From Vibrio sp. AND4 (GTDB lineage Bacteria > Pseudomonadota > Gammaproteobacteria > Enterobacterales > Vibrionaceae), in the NCBI RefSeq assembly GCF_000171815.1, contig NZ_ABGR01000002.1, forward strand, positions 62,001 through 126,000: a DNA stretch of 64,000 nt. Reading direction: 5' to 3'. The notes under the pieces were generated by a model that worked only from the letters and a program-made list of their open reading frames with translations, made no database searches and was not told the origin of the DNA. Each line of letters opens with the position of its first letter. Position 1 is the stretch's first letter. Positions 17,433 through 27,275 of this stretch are shown here, piece by piece. The position numbers were made by a program, and so were the translations under genes.

Positions 17433-19256
17433 ATGAAGCGAATAACTACCTTACTTTTGCTTTACCCCGCATTTGGGGTGACAGCAGCTGATAGTGACAT
17501 CGAAGTTTTCATGAGTGCTTTTCATGAGAACCCATCTCAAGTGATGAATGCGTTACCCCAAAAAGAGGGCGACCCGTATCCCGCCGTTAACATGGAAGAA
17601 TCAGAATCCATCAAAGCATCTGTGCGTGATGCCATCGTGATGAGAGCGACATCGGGGGCGCACTCCATGCGATCTGCGAACCTCAGTAATGACAATCCAG
17701 CTCGCCTGGTGGATCTAGGGTATGGTTTGATTCGCAATCTGGATGAGTTGTACCGTCATATACCAAATTCTAAGCGACTTCATGTACAACCCTGGTCCGA
17801 TACGTATTGGCCTTTGTATTCTGGTGCTGCCGCCTGGCGTTACGGAGACAGAGAACTCAGAGCCAATAATTGGAAAGAACATTTTAATTTTTCACATATT
17901 CAAAAGCCCGTATTCTCTTTTCAGGGCGAAGATAGAGAGGATTTATCCCCTGCAGAAAAATACGATTTATTGGTTGGTGATAATCAATTCACTTTGTCAA
18001 AACGTTCATGGGATTCGGGCAAAGGGTACTACGAATCTGGTGGGTACGTAGAGCGTTGGATGGGGCTATGTCACGGCTGGGCTGCGGCAGCTTATATGCT
18101 TCCGCGTCCGACGAAACCCGTCACCGTTCCAGACGCAAATGGTGAACCGTTAAAGTTTTATCCCTCGGACATCAAGGCACTTGGAACGCTACTTTGGGCA
18201 GAAGCGCCGTTCGAAACTCGGTTTATTGGCGGACGATGCAACGTAAAGAACCCAGAAAAAGATGAAAATGGGCGCGTTATTGAGCCTGACTGCGGTGACA
18301 CTAATCCTGCCAGTTGGCATTTGGCGGTGTTAAACCAGTTGGGGTTATCTGGGCGTAGCTTGATTATGGATGCCACATACGATTATCAAGTTTGGAACCA
18401 ACCTATTTTGGGTTATAGCCTGCAATATTTCAATCCACAAACTTACCGTTCAGCAACCAACCCTGCGGACGCCATAATCAGTTTGGAATCTTACGATAAA
18501 GATCGTTTCTCTTCCTATCGTTCACCTCTTGCGGCGTCTATTGTTGGCGTCCAAATGCAAATCGAATATATGGTTGAAACTTATCCAACGCATCGCTCGA
18601 CCGACATGCCTCGTTATGATGGTATCTCGCAAGTGACGTATTATTACGACCTTGAAGTCGATGCAAATGGGCAAGTGATCGGTGGTGAGTGGTATCAAAA
18701 TAGTCATCCAGATTTTCTGTGGACGCCAACACCGATGGCAGTCGCAAAATCTTATTATGATGGGTATGGTGAATGGGATATGTCGCTACCGATTCCACAA
18801 AATTGGCAATACCAAGCGCCACGTGCTTCTCGCTTCACACAACCAATGACAGCAGTAGTCTCCGCTCTTTTTGCTGCTTCATCGGGGGAAAAGGATGAGC
18901 AAGACCAGTGGAAAACCATAAAAACTAACACGGAGAATGGCTCTCAGTGTCTGGATGTGGAATACAGTGCAGAAGGTGAGGGCTCAAGAATATTTGGTTG
19001 GCGTTGCAATGGCCGAGATAATCAACAATGGAAGTTAACTTCTGCTGGAAAATTAGTGAGCAAAAGTAACCCAGATCTATGTCTAGATCAAAGAGGCTTA
19101 GGCATCACACTTGAGCGATGTAATACGTCTCCTACTCAGCAATGGCGATGGCAAAATGGACAGTTAAAAAACCGTCTTGATAATGCTTTAAAATGGAATG
19201 AGCGAACTTGGCTCGTGGTAGCCGACGTACAAGGTAGCGAATGGTACTTTGATTAG
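17433..19256 (+). CDS. Secreted GP42-like transglutaminase with C-terminal ricin-type lectin domain
   Basis: A 607-aa secreted protein. Residues 1-19 are a Sec signal peptide (cleavage near VTAA/DSD). The core resembles the transglutaminase elicitor (GP42/TGase_elicitor) family, known from Phytophthora and marine vibrios: catalytic Cys213 in ERWMGLCHGWAAAAYM, His296 in NPASWHLAVLNQLG and Asp313 in LIMDATYDYQVW, in the Cys-His-Asp order of papain-fold transglutaminases. Such enzymes cross-link proteins through Gln-Lys isopeptide bonds. Residues ~497-607 form a ricin-B-like lectin with two QQW repeats and Cys pairs, which should bind sugars. The ATG sits directly after AGGA, a very tight spacing. 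It converges with the M4 protease gene, which could process it; that is inference. Confidence 0.82.
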   Translation: MKRITTLLLLYPAFGVTAADSDIEVFMSAFHENPSQVMNALPQKEGDPYPAVNMEESESIKASVRDAIVMRATSGAHSMRSANLSNDNPARLVDLGYGLIRNLDELYRHIPNSKRLHVQPWSDTYWPLYSGAAAWRYGDRELRANNWKEHFNFSHIQKPVFSFQGEDREDLSPAEKYDLLVGDNQFTLSKRSWDSGKGYYESGGYVERWMGLCHGWAAAAYMLPRPTKPVTVPDANGEPLKFYPSDIKALGTLLWAEAPFETRFIGGRCNVKNPEKDENGRVIEPDCGDTNPASWHLAVLNQLGLSGRSLIMDATYDYQVWNQPILGYSLQYFNPQTYRSATNPADAIISLESYDKDRFSSYRSPLAASIVGVQMQIEYMVETYPTHRSTDMPRYDGISQVTYYYDLEVDANGQVIGGEWYQNSHPDFLWTPTPMAVAKSYYDGYGEWDMSLPIPQNWQYQAPRASRFTQPMTAVVSALFAASSGEKDEQDQWKTIKTNTENGSQCLDVEYSAEGEGSRIFGWRCNGRDNQQWKLTSAGKLVSKSNPDLCLDQRGLGITLERCNTSPTQQWRWQNGQLKNRLDNALKWNERTWLVVADVQGSEWYFD

Positions 19257-19261
19257 GTGGA

Positions 19262-19292
19262 ATAAAAATACAGCCCGCTAAGGTAGCGGGCT
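19262..19292 (-). terminator. Terminator of the M4 protease gene
   Basis: AGCCCGCTA (19272-19280) pairs with TAGCGGGCT (19284-19292); on the minus strand a T-rich tract (TGTATTTTTATT) follows. The plus strand lacks a T run. Confidence 0.82.
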
Positions 19293-19306
19293 ATGCTTAC
19301 AGTTGT

Positions 19307-21322
19307 TTAATTGCCGTGACAACTGCCTTCGAAAGTCCATAACCAGTAGGTTTGATATGGATCGGCGCCCCAGTTCTCTTGTGTTGCAAGGAAGCGGTTC
19401 CCCCAGTACTTCACAGATGAGCCTGCAGGGTAGTAATGATAAGGCGACCATTCTTGAATCGTTGCACACAGGTCTTGCGGTTTTGGGTTTGGCTGCGGCT
19501 TTCCATAATTCTCGCGTGCGATGACGTAAGCATCGGAAGAGTGCAGGGCATTTATCACCGTGATATAAATGTCCCTGCCTTGAATGCCAGCAAAGCCACA
19601 AGCTTCTTCATTTCCCATGTTGGTTGATGAGCAGTCATAGTCCGCAGGTGTCGCTGGTCGGTCGATAGCCACGTAGAGTTCGACATCGCCGAAGCCATTG
19701 TAAGTTTGTGCCCAAACTTCGTCGCTAGTGGTGCGACGAAGGACAAAGTGCTGTTCGCCCTCTGTACTTCGGATGGCAACAGGAGTGTTGAATGAAAGCT
19801 CGGTTACGTTAGTGTCTGGATGTGGTTCCGGATTCGGTTGGCTGTTTTCACAGTTTGTTACTTGGACGCCAACTTGAGAGAAAGCAATGGTGACTGCTGT
19901 GCTCTCATATCCCAGCTTTTGCGCCGCTTTACATACGCCTTCCGCACCTTGTTGAAAGTTTGAGTTTGGTGTCCAATATAGTTGGTTCGCGGTTGCGTAA
20001 GCCATGAATGCTTTTTGGATGCTCCAGCCTGAACTTGTCGCTAGGTGATAAAAGGCTTTGTTGAAGATACCAGAGCTGTGATGGACATCGATGCCATGGT
20101 AGTATTGGCTCACATGACTAATCGAGGCGCCATCGTTAGTTGGGTTGATGAAGTAACGCATTGCTGGTGAATATTTCATCACGTGTTCCCCCATTTTCCA
20201 GTTGAAGTCACCATGCACATATTGGCTGAGGGCAGCGGCTGCAACGTCAGAAAACGACTCGTTCATGCCACCAGACATGCCGCGGTATTCCAACCCAGAG
20301 TTCTGCTCAGTGAAGCCATGGCTAACTTCGTGCGCGATAACATCCCAAGTTGCAAGAGGGTACATAGCGTTATTGCCATCCCCAAAGGTCATTTGACGAC
20401 CATCCCAGAATGCGTTGCCATAATTTGAACCATAATGAACGCGCATAGTGAGCTTTTGTTGAATGGGCCGTGCGCCAAGCCACTCTCTGTACATGTCAAA
20501 GACACGCTGGCCAAAGTAGTGTGCGTCGTTCATTGGTGCATATGCACCATTGATTTCTCGGTAGTTATTCACATGACAATTGAAACGGTGAACTTGGCCA
20601 CCCCACTGTTTATTGTTCATGTCGATTGTTTGGACATTTTCGCTGTTCATCTGACAGTATTGATCGACGCGGAACCCTCCAAATTTGGTATTTGGACCAA
20701 AGTAATAACGGCCACTTTTTTGATTGCCGCCTGGCCCTTCAGCTTCAATAAATGCAAGGCCCTCCCATTGGTCCATAATTTGACCAGATTTTGCATTGAC
20801 GAGTGTTATAGGACGAGAAGGGTGTAGATTGATCGTTTTTAACGCGTCTACTTTGTAGATAAGGTGAGCGGTATTTTGTTCGTCAAGCCAAACCATTAGC
20901 TCCGCACTAGCATCATTTTTTGGAGATCTGTTAGACGCAAAACCATGTTGCCTGCTATTAGCAATCTCAATCGCTTGGTTGGCGCTGATCATGGGAAGTG
21001 TCGAGTCCAAGTCGTCATCTATCCCTACCACTACATTGCCGTCGATAGATTGCGCAAAGCCTTTCGCAGAGAGGTTCGCTACGACAGAGTGACCGTAAAG
21101 TGGGACTCCAAAATACAACTGTTGTTTACGAACCAATGTTTGTTTGCCAATTTCTACTTGGTTGATGTTTCGGAAGCTGAGAGCGGTATTCGCTGGAATG
21201 TATGATGATTCACCAGCAATATTGAGTGCTTCTGATATATCGATCTGAGAGTGTTCCAAAACTTGGGCCGCCTGTGAAGCGAAGGCGAGGGGGACAAGCG
21301 ATAATAGAGTGACGTTTCGCAT
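19307..21322 (-). CDS. Secreted M4 metalloprotease (vibriolysin type) with PPC and chitin-binding tails
   Basis: A 671-aa preproprotease. A signal peptide (MRNVTLLSLVPLAFASQA) is followed by an FTP/PepSY-type inhibitory propeptide, then the thermolysin-fold domain with zinc motif HEVSHGFTE (H331 and H335) and the third ligand in GGMNESFSDV (E356). This is the HapA/EmpA class of neutral proteases. After the catalytic domain come a PPC-like beta domain (GFGDVELYVAI) and a C-terminal CBM5/12-type carbohydrate-binding module (WSPYHYYPAGSSVKYWGN and two further Trp), typical of chitin binding. HapA (609 aa) lacks that last module. The start has AAAGG upstream; an in-frame extension of 26 codons was rejected. 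It ends convergently against the transglutaminase. Confidence 0.92.
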   Translation of the reverse strand: MRNVTLLSLVPLAFASQAAQVLEHSQIDISEALNIAGESSYIPANTALSFRNINQVEIGKQTLVRKQQLYFGVPLYGHSVVANLSAKGFAQSIDGNVVVGIDDDLDSTLPMISANQAIEIANSRQHGFASNRSPKNDASAELMVWLDEQNTAHLIYKVDALKTINLHPSRPITLVNAKSGQIMDQWEGLAFIEAEGPGGNQKSGRYYFGPNTKFGGFRVDQYCQMNSENVQTIDMNNKQWGGQVHRFNCHVNNYREINGAYAPMNDAHYFGQRVFDMYREWLGARPIQQKLTMRVHYGSNYGNAFWDGRQMTFGDGNNAMYPLATWDVIAHEVSHGFTEQNSGLEYRGMSGGMNESFSDVAAAALSQYVHGDFNWKMGEHVMKYSPAMRYFINPTNDGASISHVSQYYHGIDVHHSSGIFNKAFYHLATSSGWSIQKAFMAYATANQLYWTPNSNFQQGAEGVCKAAQKLGYESTAVTIAFSQVGVQVTNCENSQPNPEPHPDTNVTELSFNTPVAIRSTEGEQHFVLRRTTSDEVWAQTYNGFGDVELYVAIDRPATPADYDCSSTNMGNEEACGFAGIQGRDIYITVINALHSSDAYVIARENYGKPQPNPKPQDLCATIQEWSPYHYYPAGSSVKYWGNRFLATQENWGADPYQTYWLWTFEGSCHGN

Positions 21323-21674
21323 AATTAACCTTTTTAAAGTTTTATATTTATGTTTCACATTCACCATGTGAATGTGTGCACAAGGTAAAGACAAAAACAA
21401 AAAATGGCGAAACGCAACGGATTGAATATTTGAGGTTGGTTCAAATTAAATTTATAAACTGTGTAAAATTTATTCAACTAAAGCTCGAAAAATCAGCTTT
21501 GTAGGAATTAATAACAGATAGAAAGTAAAGTTAGATATACTCTTTACAGTCAAAAGTTGCCAATAATTACAGTGACATAGGGAAGTTATAAAAGGCCTAC
21601 TAGGAATAACGTTAGCAAGCTCTGGATTATTGTTGAGCAGAGCAACATTTGCTGCGTCGAAGTAAGCCCTTATG

Positions 21675-21683
21675 TGCTATAAT
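21675..21683 (+). promoter_or_regulatory. Extended -10 promoter of hrpA
   Basis: TGCTATAAT is a perfect extended -10 element (TGnTATAAT). No clear -35 is present at the usual distance. Transcription would begin near 21690, leaving an 11-base leader before the ATG at 21701 but about 32 bases before the TTG at 21722. The rest of the 21323-21674 gap is AT-rich with nothing supported. Confidence 0.6.
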
Positions 21684-21721
21684 CCGCGCAGTTTTATGTA
21701 ATGAAAAGAATAGGAAACGCT

Positions 21722-24700
21722 TTGACCTCGTCACAGCCTCAAAAAAAGAATCCCGCCGAAGAGCAAGTGAAACCGTCAAATGGTGCGCAAAATGCCAAAG
21801 CGGAGCAGACTAATGCAATTAAAAAACCAACTTCTAAGAACACAGTACCACAAGCTCAAGTGAATAACGCGGCGTCATTACGTAAAGCGCTTGACCAGTG
21901 CATGATGCGTGACCGCTTCCGTTTGAGTAAACGAATCTCTGGTGCGAGTAAAATCAAAAAGGACGAAGCACGTAACGCTGTGTTTGATGAAATCGCACTA
22001 GATATTGCCAAATCAATGATGGTCGTGGAGCAGCGCAGCAGCTACAAACCAACGATTGAATACCCTGAAATCCTGCCAGTCAGCCAAAAACGCGACGACA
22101 TTGCGAAAGCGATCGAAGAAAACCAAGTGGTGATCGTTGCTGGTGAAACCGGTTCAGGAAAAACCACTCAGCTACCAAAAATCTGTGCTGAGCTTGGTCG
22201 CGGTAAATTCGGTCTGATTGGTCATACTCAGCCTCGTCGCCTTGCGGCGCGGTCGGTTGCGAACCGTATTGCCGAAGAGATGGAAACCAAGCTTGGCGAG
22301 TTTGTTGGTTATAAGGTTCGATTCAACGATCAGATCTCTGAAAATACCCAAATCAAATTGATGACGGACGGTATCTTGCTGGCCGAAATTCAGCATGACC
22401 GTTTCTTGAATCAGTACGACACCATCATTATCGATGAGGCCCACGAGCGCAGTCTTAATATCGATTTTATTCTGGGCTATTTGAAAGAGTTGTTACCACG
22501 CCGTCCTGATTTGAAAGTGATCATCACGTCGGCCACCATCGACCCAGAACGTTTTTCAAAACACTTCAACAATGCCCCCATTATTGAGGTATCAGGTCGA
22601 ACTTATCCTGTGGACACACGTTACCGCCCACTCAGCGGTGATGATGATAACGATCGCGATCAACTTGAAGGCATTTTTGAAGCGGTTGATGAACTGTGCG
22701 ATGAGGGTTTAGGTGACATCTTGATCTTCATGAACGGTGAGCGTGAGATTCGTGATACCGCCGATGCTCTGTCTAAACGTAACCTGAAGAGCACTGAAAT
22801 TGTGCCGCTCTACGCGCGTTTGTCCGCAGGTGAACAGAACAAGATTTTCCAAGCTCATACAGGGCGTCGAATTGTACTGGCAACTAACGTAGCAGAAACC
22901 TCGCTGACGGTTCCTGGTATCAAGTACGTAATCGATCCAGGTACCGCGCGTATTAGCCGATACAGTTACCGTACTAAGGTACAGCGTCTTCCAATTGAGC
23001 CTGTTTCTCAGGCGAGTGCGAATCAACGTAAAGGTCGTTGTGGTCGTGTGGAAGAGGGTATCTGTATCCGTCTTTACTCAGAGGAAGACTTTGAGTCACG
23101 TCCGGAATTTACTGATCCTGAGATCCTTCGTACCAACCTCGCATCGGTTATCTTGCAGATGACCGCTCTTGGCTTGGGCGATATTCAAGCTTTCCCATTT
23201 GTGGAAGCGCCTGATAAGCGTAACATCCAAGACGGTGTGCGTTTGCTTGAAGAGCTTGGTGCGATTAATGCAGAAACTAAGGGCTCCGCCTCTCAAGACA
23301 GTAAGAAACGTTTAACTAGTGTCGGCCGTCAACTTGCACGTTTGCCAATCGATCCACGCTTAGCGCGTATGGTGTTGGAAGCACCTAAACAAGGTGCGTT
23401 GAAAGAAGTGATGGTCATAGCAGCAGCATTATCGATTCAAGACCCGCGTGAGCGTCCAAGTGATAAGCAGCAATCATCAGATGACAAGCACAAACGTTTC
23501 TTCCATGAAGAGTCCGACTTCCTGACGTTTGTGAACTTGTGGGATTACATCCAGAAACAGCAAAAATCCTTGACGAGTAATCAATTCCGTAAGCAATGCA
23601 AACAAGATTTCCTGAACTACCTGCGTGTACGTGAGTGGCAAGATGTTTACTTCCAAATTCACCAATCTATGCGGGAGATGGAGTTCAAACTTAACGATGA
23701 GCCAGCGTCTTATCACGGTGTGCACAGTGCAATCCTTGTTGGCTTGCTGTCACACATCGGTATGAAAGACCAAGAAAAGAATGAATACCAAGGTGCGCGT
23801 AACGCTCGTTTCCATATCTTTCCTGGATCGGGTCTGTTCAAGAAACAACCTAAGTGGATTATGTCTGCTGAGTTGGTGGAAACCTCAAAACTTTGGGGGC
23901 GTACCATTGCTAAAATTCAACCAGAGTGGATTGAACCCTTAGCGAAGCACCTGATTAAGCGTAGCTATAGTGAGCCTCATTGGTCGAAGAAACGCGCAGC
24001 AGTCATGGCACACGAAAAAGTGATGCTTTATGGCGTACCAATTGTACCTAAGCGTTTGGTGAACTACGGCAGTATTGATCCTACTGTCAGTCGTGAATTA
24101 TTCATTCGTAGCGCGCTGGTGGAAGGTGAGTGGGAAACCAAACACGCGTTCTTCAAGCAGAACCGCAAGCTTCTTCAAGAGGTGGAAGAACTTGAACACA
24201 AATCCCGTCGTCGTGACATCTTGGTGGATGACGATGAGCTGTTTGATTTTTACGATCAACGTGTTGGTACTGAGGTTGTTTCTGGCAAACACTTCGATAC
24301 GTGGTGGAAGAAAGCATCAAAAGACAACAATGAGCTGTTGAACTTTGAAAAAGAGATGCTGTTCAAGGGCGATGCCAGCCATGTGACCGATTTGGATTAC
24401 CCTAATTTCTGGTATCAAAGCAACCTGAAACTTAAACTGAGCTACCAGTTTGAACCGGGTGATGATAGTGACGGTGTCACTGTTCACTTGCCTCTACCGA
24501 TCTTGAACCAAGTTGAACCAGCAGGGTTTGATTGGCAGATCCCGGGTTTACGTCATGAACTTGTTGTGAGCTTGATTAAATCGCTGCCGAAGACGGTGCG
24601 TAAGAACTTCGTTCCTGCGCCAAATTACGCCGATGCGTTTTTGGCCCGTGTAACATCAATGGAAGCACCATTGCTTGATTCATTAGAGAAAGAGCTTCGA

Positions 24701-25753
24701 CGCATGACAGGTGTAGAGGTTCTGCGTGAGGACTGGAATATGGATCAAATTCCGGAGCACTTAAAGGTGACTTTCCGCGCGGTTGACCATCGAAATCGCA
24801 AGTTGAAGGAAAATAAAGATCTTCACGAATTGAAAGAAAGCTTGAAAGATAAAGTCCAAGAGACGCTTTCCAAAGTCGCGGATGACGACATCGAGCAACA
24901 AGGCCTGCATACGTGGAGCTTCGGTGACCTGCCAAAGGTGTATCAACAAAAACGCGGCGGTTACGACGTTAAAGCGTACCCAGCGATTGTGGATTCTAAA
25001 GACAGTGTTGAAATCAAACTGTACGAGACCGAATACGAGCAGGTCACGGCAATGCAAGCGGGTCAGCGCCGTCTGATCTTGTTGAACGTGCCGTCGCCAA
25101 TCAAATATCTGCACTCTAATTTACCGAACAAGTCGAAACTAGGTTTGTATTTTAACCCATACGGCAAAGTGCTGGATCTGATTGATGACTGCATTGCATG
25201 TGGTGTAGACAAGCTTATTGAAGAGCAGGGCGGTTTGGTTTGGGAGCCAGAGAAGTTTGATGCGTTAAAAGAACACGTTCGTGCTGAGCTCGGCGATACT
25301 GTGGTGGAAATTGCGCAGCAAGTAGAAACCATTCTTACCACGGCTTTCAATATTAATAAGAAGTTAAAAGGAAAGATCGATTTCACTATGGCGTTCGCGC
25401 TGTCGGACATTAAAGCGCAAATTGAAGGGTTGATCTTTAAAGGCTTTGCAACAGAATGTGGTTGGAAACGACTACCAGATATTCTACGCTATATGCGCGC
25501 GATTGAGCGTCGTATGGAGAAGTTGCCGATCGATCCAAACAAAGACCGTTTGCACATGTTGAAAGTAGAATCGGTTACGAGTGATTACAAAGAGTTGTTG
25601 AACAAAATTCCAAAAGGCATGATGATTCCGGAGAACGTCAAAGCGATCCGTTGGATGCTTGAAGAACTTCGCGTAAGCTTTTTTGCTCAACAATTGGGTA
25701 CCCCGTACCCAGTTTCTGATAAACGTGTCAAAAATGCGATTGATGCTTGCTAA
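21722..25753 (+). CDS. hrpA: ATP-dependent RNA helicase HrpA
   Basis: A 1343-aa DEAH-box helicase, matching the long HrpA family (about 1300 aa). Walker A is GETGSGKTTQLP, the DEAH box is IIDEAHERSLNIDF, motif III is SATI and motif VI is QRKGRCGR. These are followed by the HA2/OB-fold helicase-associated region and the long C-terminal DUF3418-type extension specific to HrpA. It acts in the cytoplasm on mRNA and stalled ribosomes. Residues ~8-65 are a low-complexity Lys/Gln/Asn-rich linker. I prefer the TTG start because AGGAA lies five bases before it and the promoter is very close; the ATG at 21701 (seven residues longer) has no ribosome site. Confidence 0.95.
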   Translation: MTSSQPQKKNPAEEQVKPSNGAQNAKAEQTNAIKKPTSKNTVPQAQVNNAASLRKALDQCMMRDRFRLSKRISGASKIKKDEARNAVFDEIALDIAKSMMVVEQRSSYKPTIEYPEILPVSQKRDDIAKAIEENQVVIVAGETGSGKTTQLPKICAELGRGKFGLIGHTQPRRLAARSVANRIAEEMETKLGEFVGYKVRFNDQISENTQIKLMTDGILLAEIQHDRFLNQYDTIIIDEAHERSLNIDFILGYLKELLPRRPDLKVIITSATIDPERFSKHFNNAPIIEVSGRTYPVDTRYRPLSGDDDNDRDQLEGIFEAVDELCDEGLGDILIFMNGEREIRDTADALSKRNLKSTEIVPLYARLSAGEQNKIFQAHTGRRIVLATNVAETSLTVPGIKYVIDPGTARISRYSYRTKVQRLPIEPVSQASANQRKGRCGRVEEGICIRLYSEEDFESRPEFTDPEILRTNLASVILQMTALGLGDIQAFPFVEAPDKRNIQDGVRLLEELGAINAETKGSASQDSKKRLTSVGRQLARLPIDPRLARMVLEAPKQGALKEVMVIAAALSIQDPRERPSDKQQSSDDKHKRFFHEESDFLTFVNLWDYIQKQQKSLTSNQFRKQCKQDFLNYLRVREWQDVYFQIHQSMREMEFKLNDEPASYHGVHSAILVGLLSHIGMKDQEKNEYQGARNARFHIFPGSGLFKKQPKWIMSAELVETSKLWGRTIAKIQPEWIEPLAKHLIKRSYSEPHWSKKRAAVMAHEKVMLYGVPIVPKRLVNYGSIDPTVSRELFIRSALVEGEWETKHAFFKQNRKLLQEVEELEHKSRRRDILVDDDELFDFYDQRVGTEVVSGKHFDTWWKKASKDNNELLNFEKEMLFKGDASHVTDLDYPNFWYQSNLKLKLSYQFEPGDDSDGVTVHLPLPILNQVEPAGFDWQIPGLRHELVVSLIKSLPKTVRKNFVPAPNYADAFLARVTSMEAPLLDSLEKELRRMTGVEVLREDWNMDQIPEHLKVTFRAVDHRNRKLKENKDLHELKESLKDKVQETLSKVADDDIEQQGLHTWSFGDLPKVYQQKRGGYDVKAYPAIVDSKDSVEIKLYETEYEQVTAMQAGQRRLILLNVPSPIKYLHSNLPNKSKLGLYFNPYGKVLDLIDDCIACGVDKLIEEQGGLVWEPEKFDALKEHVRAELGDTVVEIAQQVETILTTAFNINKKLKGKIDFTMAFALSDIKAQIEGLIFKGFATECGWKRLPDILRYMRAIERRMEKLPIDPNKDRLHMLKVESVTSDYKELLNKIPKGMMIPENVKAIRWMLEELRVSFFAQQLGTPYPVSDKRVKNAIDAC

Positions 25754-25965
25754 TTGTTAAGTAAAATAGCGGCAGTTTTCTTGTGGGCTTTATTGACTTA
25801 TCAATGGTTTGTCCAGTGATAGGCTAGATTGGTATCGTAATTGCTAGTTATCGCCCACAAGTAATTTTAGTCACGAATAAGGCAGTATTTTGCCTCCTTC
25901 GTATTAGCACTACTTACCTCTGCTTGGTGCAGATGTGGGTAATCAAAAAAGAGTAAAGGTTGATG

Positions 25966-26445
25966 ATGAAGAAAACCCTATTGGTAGTCGCACTTTTAAG
26001 TGCTTCTTCTGCTGCAATGGCAGATTCATGGATTTATGGTGGCGCTTCTGTTGGTCAGTCTGACTACAAAGGTAAAACAGACACGTCTTACTCTGTACAC
26101 GTAGGTACAGGTATCCTGCCAATTCTTGGTGTTGAGGCAGGCGTGACTCAGCACGGTAAATTTAAGGTTGCAGGTAAAGAAACTAAGTTGACTTCTTACT
26201 ATGCAGCGCTGAAACCTAGTATCGATTTTGGCCCTTTGCAGCTATACGCAAAAGGTGGTTTTCATCAGTGGGATAAGAAAGTATCTGGCGGTAAAAACGA
26301 CGATGATTTCGATCTTATGTATGGTGTAGGTGCTGAATACGCTATTTTCGGTCCTGTGTCTATTGGTGCAAGCTACATGAATTACAACACGGACAAGGAC
26401 GACGTTGGTACGTTTTCTCTAAATGCGTCTCTGAACTTCCTATAA
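25966..26445 (+). CDS. Small outer-membrane beta-barrel protein
   Basis: A 159-aa protein with a signal peptide (MKKTLLVVALLSASSAAMA, cleaved before DSW) and alternating amphipathic strands ending in a terminal aromatic/hydrophobic residue (LNASLNFL), typical of small 8-stranded outer-membrane barrels such as the OmpX/OmpA-like group. Gly-rich strands (YGGASVGQSDYKG, GVGAEYAIFG) recur. Function unknown; adhesion or porin-like roles are possible from the fold. The second of two adjacent ATGs is chosen because AAGG sits six bases upstream of it. A strong terminator follows, so it is monocistronic and probably well expressed. Confidence 0.82.
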   Translation: MKKTLLVVALLSASSAAMADSWIYGGASVGQSDYKGKTDTSYSVHVGTGILPILGVEAGVTQHGKFKVAGKETKLTSYYAALKPSIDFGPLQLYAKGGFHQWDKKVSGGKNDDDFDLMYGVGAEYAIFGPVSIGASYMNYNTDKDDVGTFSLNASLNFL

Positions 26446-26474
26446 TCATCGAGCTTTTCGAAGATTTACTTAAT

Positions 26475-26503
26475 AAACACCGGCATAGCGCCGGTGTTTT
26501 TTA
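26475..26503 (+). terminator. Rho-independent terminator after the barrel gene
   Basis: AAACACCGGC (26475-26484) pairs with GCCGGTGTTT (26490-26499), followed by T residues. Confidence 0.9.
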
Positions 26504-26539
26504 TTTTAGGAGCCATTTGTGAGAACGGCACGTTTTGCA

Positions 26540-26944
26540 TCAATCCTGAATTGGATTCGGCCGACATTTTATATTGGTTAGAGGGATGAATTTGTCGTCT
26601 TTTGCGAAATAAACCCCACACTCGTCGCCCCTAAGTTGCAGAGTGTATTGATCGAATAACTTGGATTCTGCATCATCCAGTGGCCTATCGTAATCCTCCA
26701 TTAATTGACCAGAATCGATCAATAGATAAGAATTGATTTCAAACGTATTAGAGGCAATTTCTGGCGCTGCTTCGAAACCTTGAATCGTATTAATTGCTTG
26801 TCGGATTTCTGTCACGGTGTCGCCGGAGGTCTTGATGCTAAGCGCGTTAACATTATCCTTGTTTTTTGACGACGCACACCCAATCAACAGCATACTGATA
26901 GCGGCTCCGGAAAATAATGCACTTATTTTATATAATTTAGACAT
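26540..26944 (-). CDS. Hypothetical lipoprotein
   Basis: A 134-aa lipoprotein. The signal sequence ends in the lipobox LLIGC (MSKLYKISALFSGAAISMLLIGCASSKNKD), so the Cys should be lipidated; Ala-Ser-Ser at +2 to +4 favours outer-membrane sorting. The mature part of about 110 residues has two further Cys (RGDECGVYF and NIKCRPNP), which could form a disulfide in the periplasm. I do not recognise a family. The start is the ATG giving a normal lipoprotein signal; an upstream in-frame extension has no signal character. The following 330 bases to the TPR gene (26945-27275) hold no gene I can support. Confidence 0.7.
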   Translation of the reverse strand: MSKLYKISALFSGAAISMLLIGCASSKNKDNVNALSIKTSGDTVTEIRQAINTIQGFEAAPEIASNTFEINSYLLIDSGQLMEDYDRPLDDAESKLFDQYTLQLRGDECGVYFAKDDKFIPLTNIKCRPNPIQD

Positions 26945-27275
26945 GAATACCCTCTTGTCGCAGTGGACCCCGTTTTGAACTCGTGGCGTAACATCTAGTA
27001 TTGGCGAAGAGCAGTTGATTCCGCAGCAACTGAAGCCGAAGGGCAAGCTCCTGTCGCCATGCCGTTAAGTATAGCAGAACCAAGCAGCTCAACATTTTGT
27101 AATCTATACCAATATTAGAAGATATAAGTCTTTTTGCTGTAGGTGTAAATCCGCAGTCAAAGACCGCTAGGCCCTTCGCCGGAAGACTTAATTGTCTAAA
27201 ATGCCTCACACTAGTCCATTACTGAGAACACGCAAACGTATATGAGTACTCTCATGCCCTCAGTACACCAAGACA

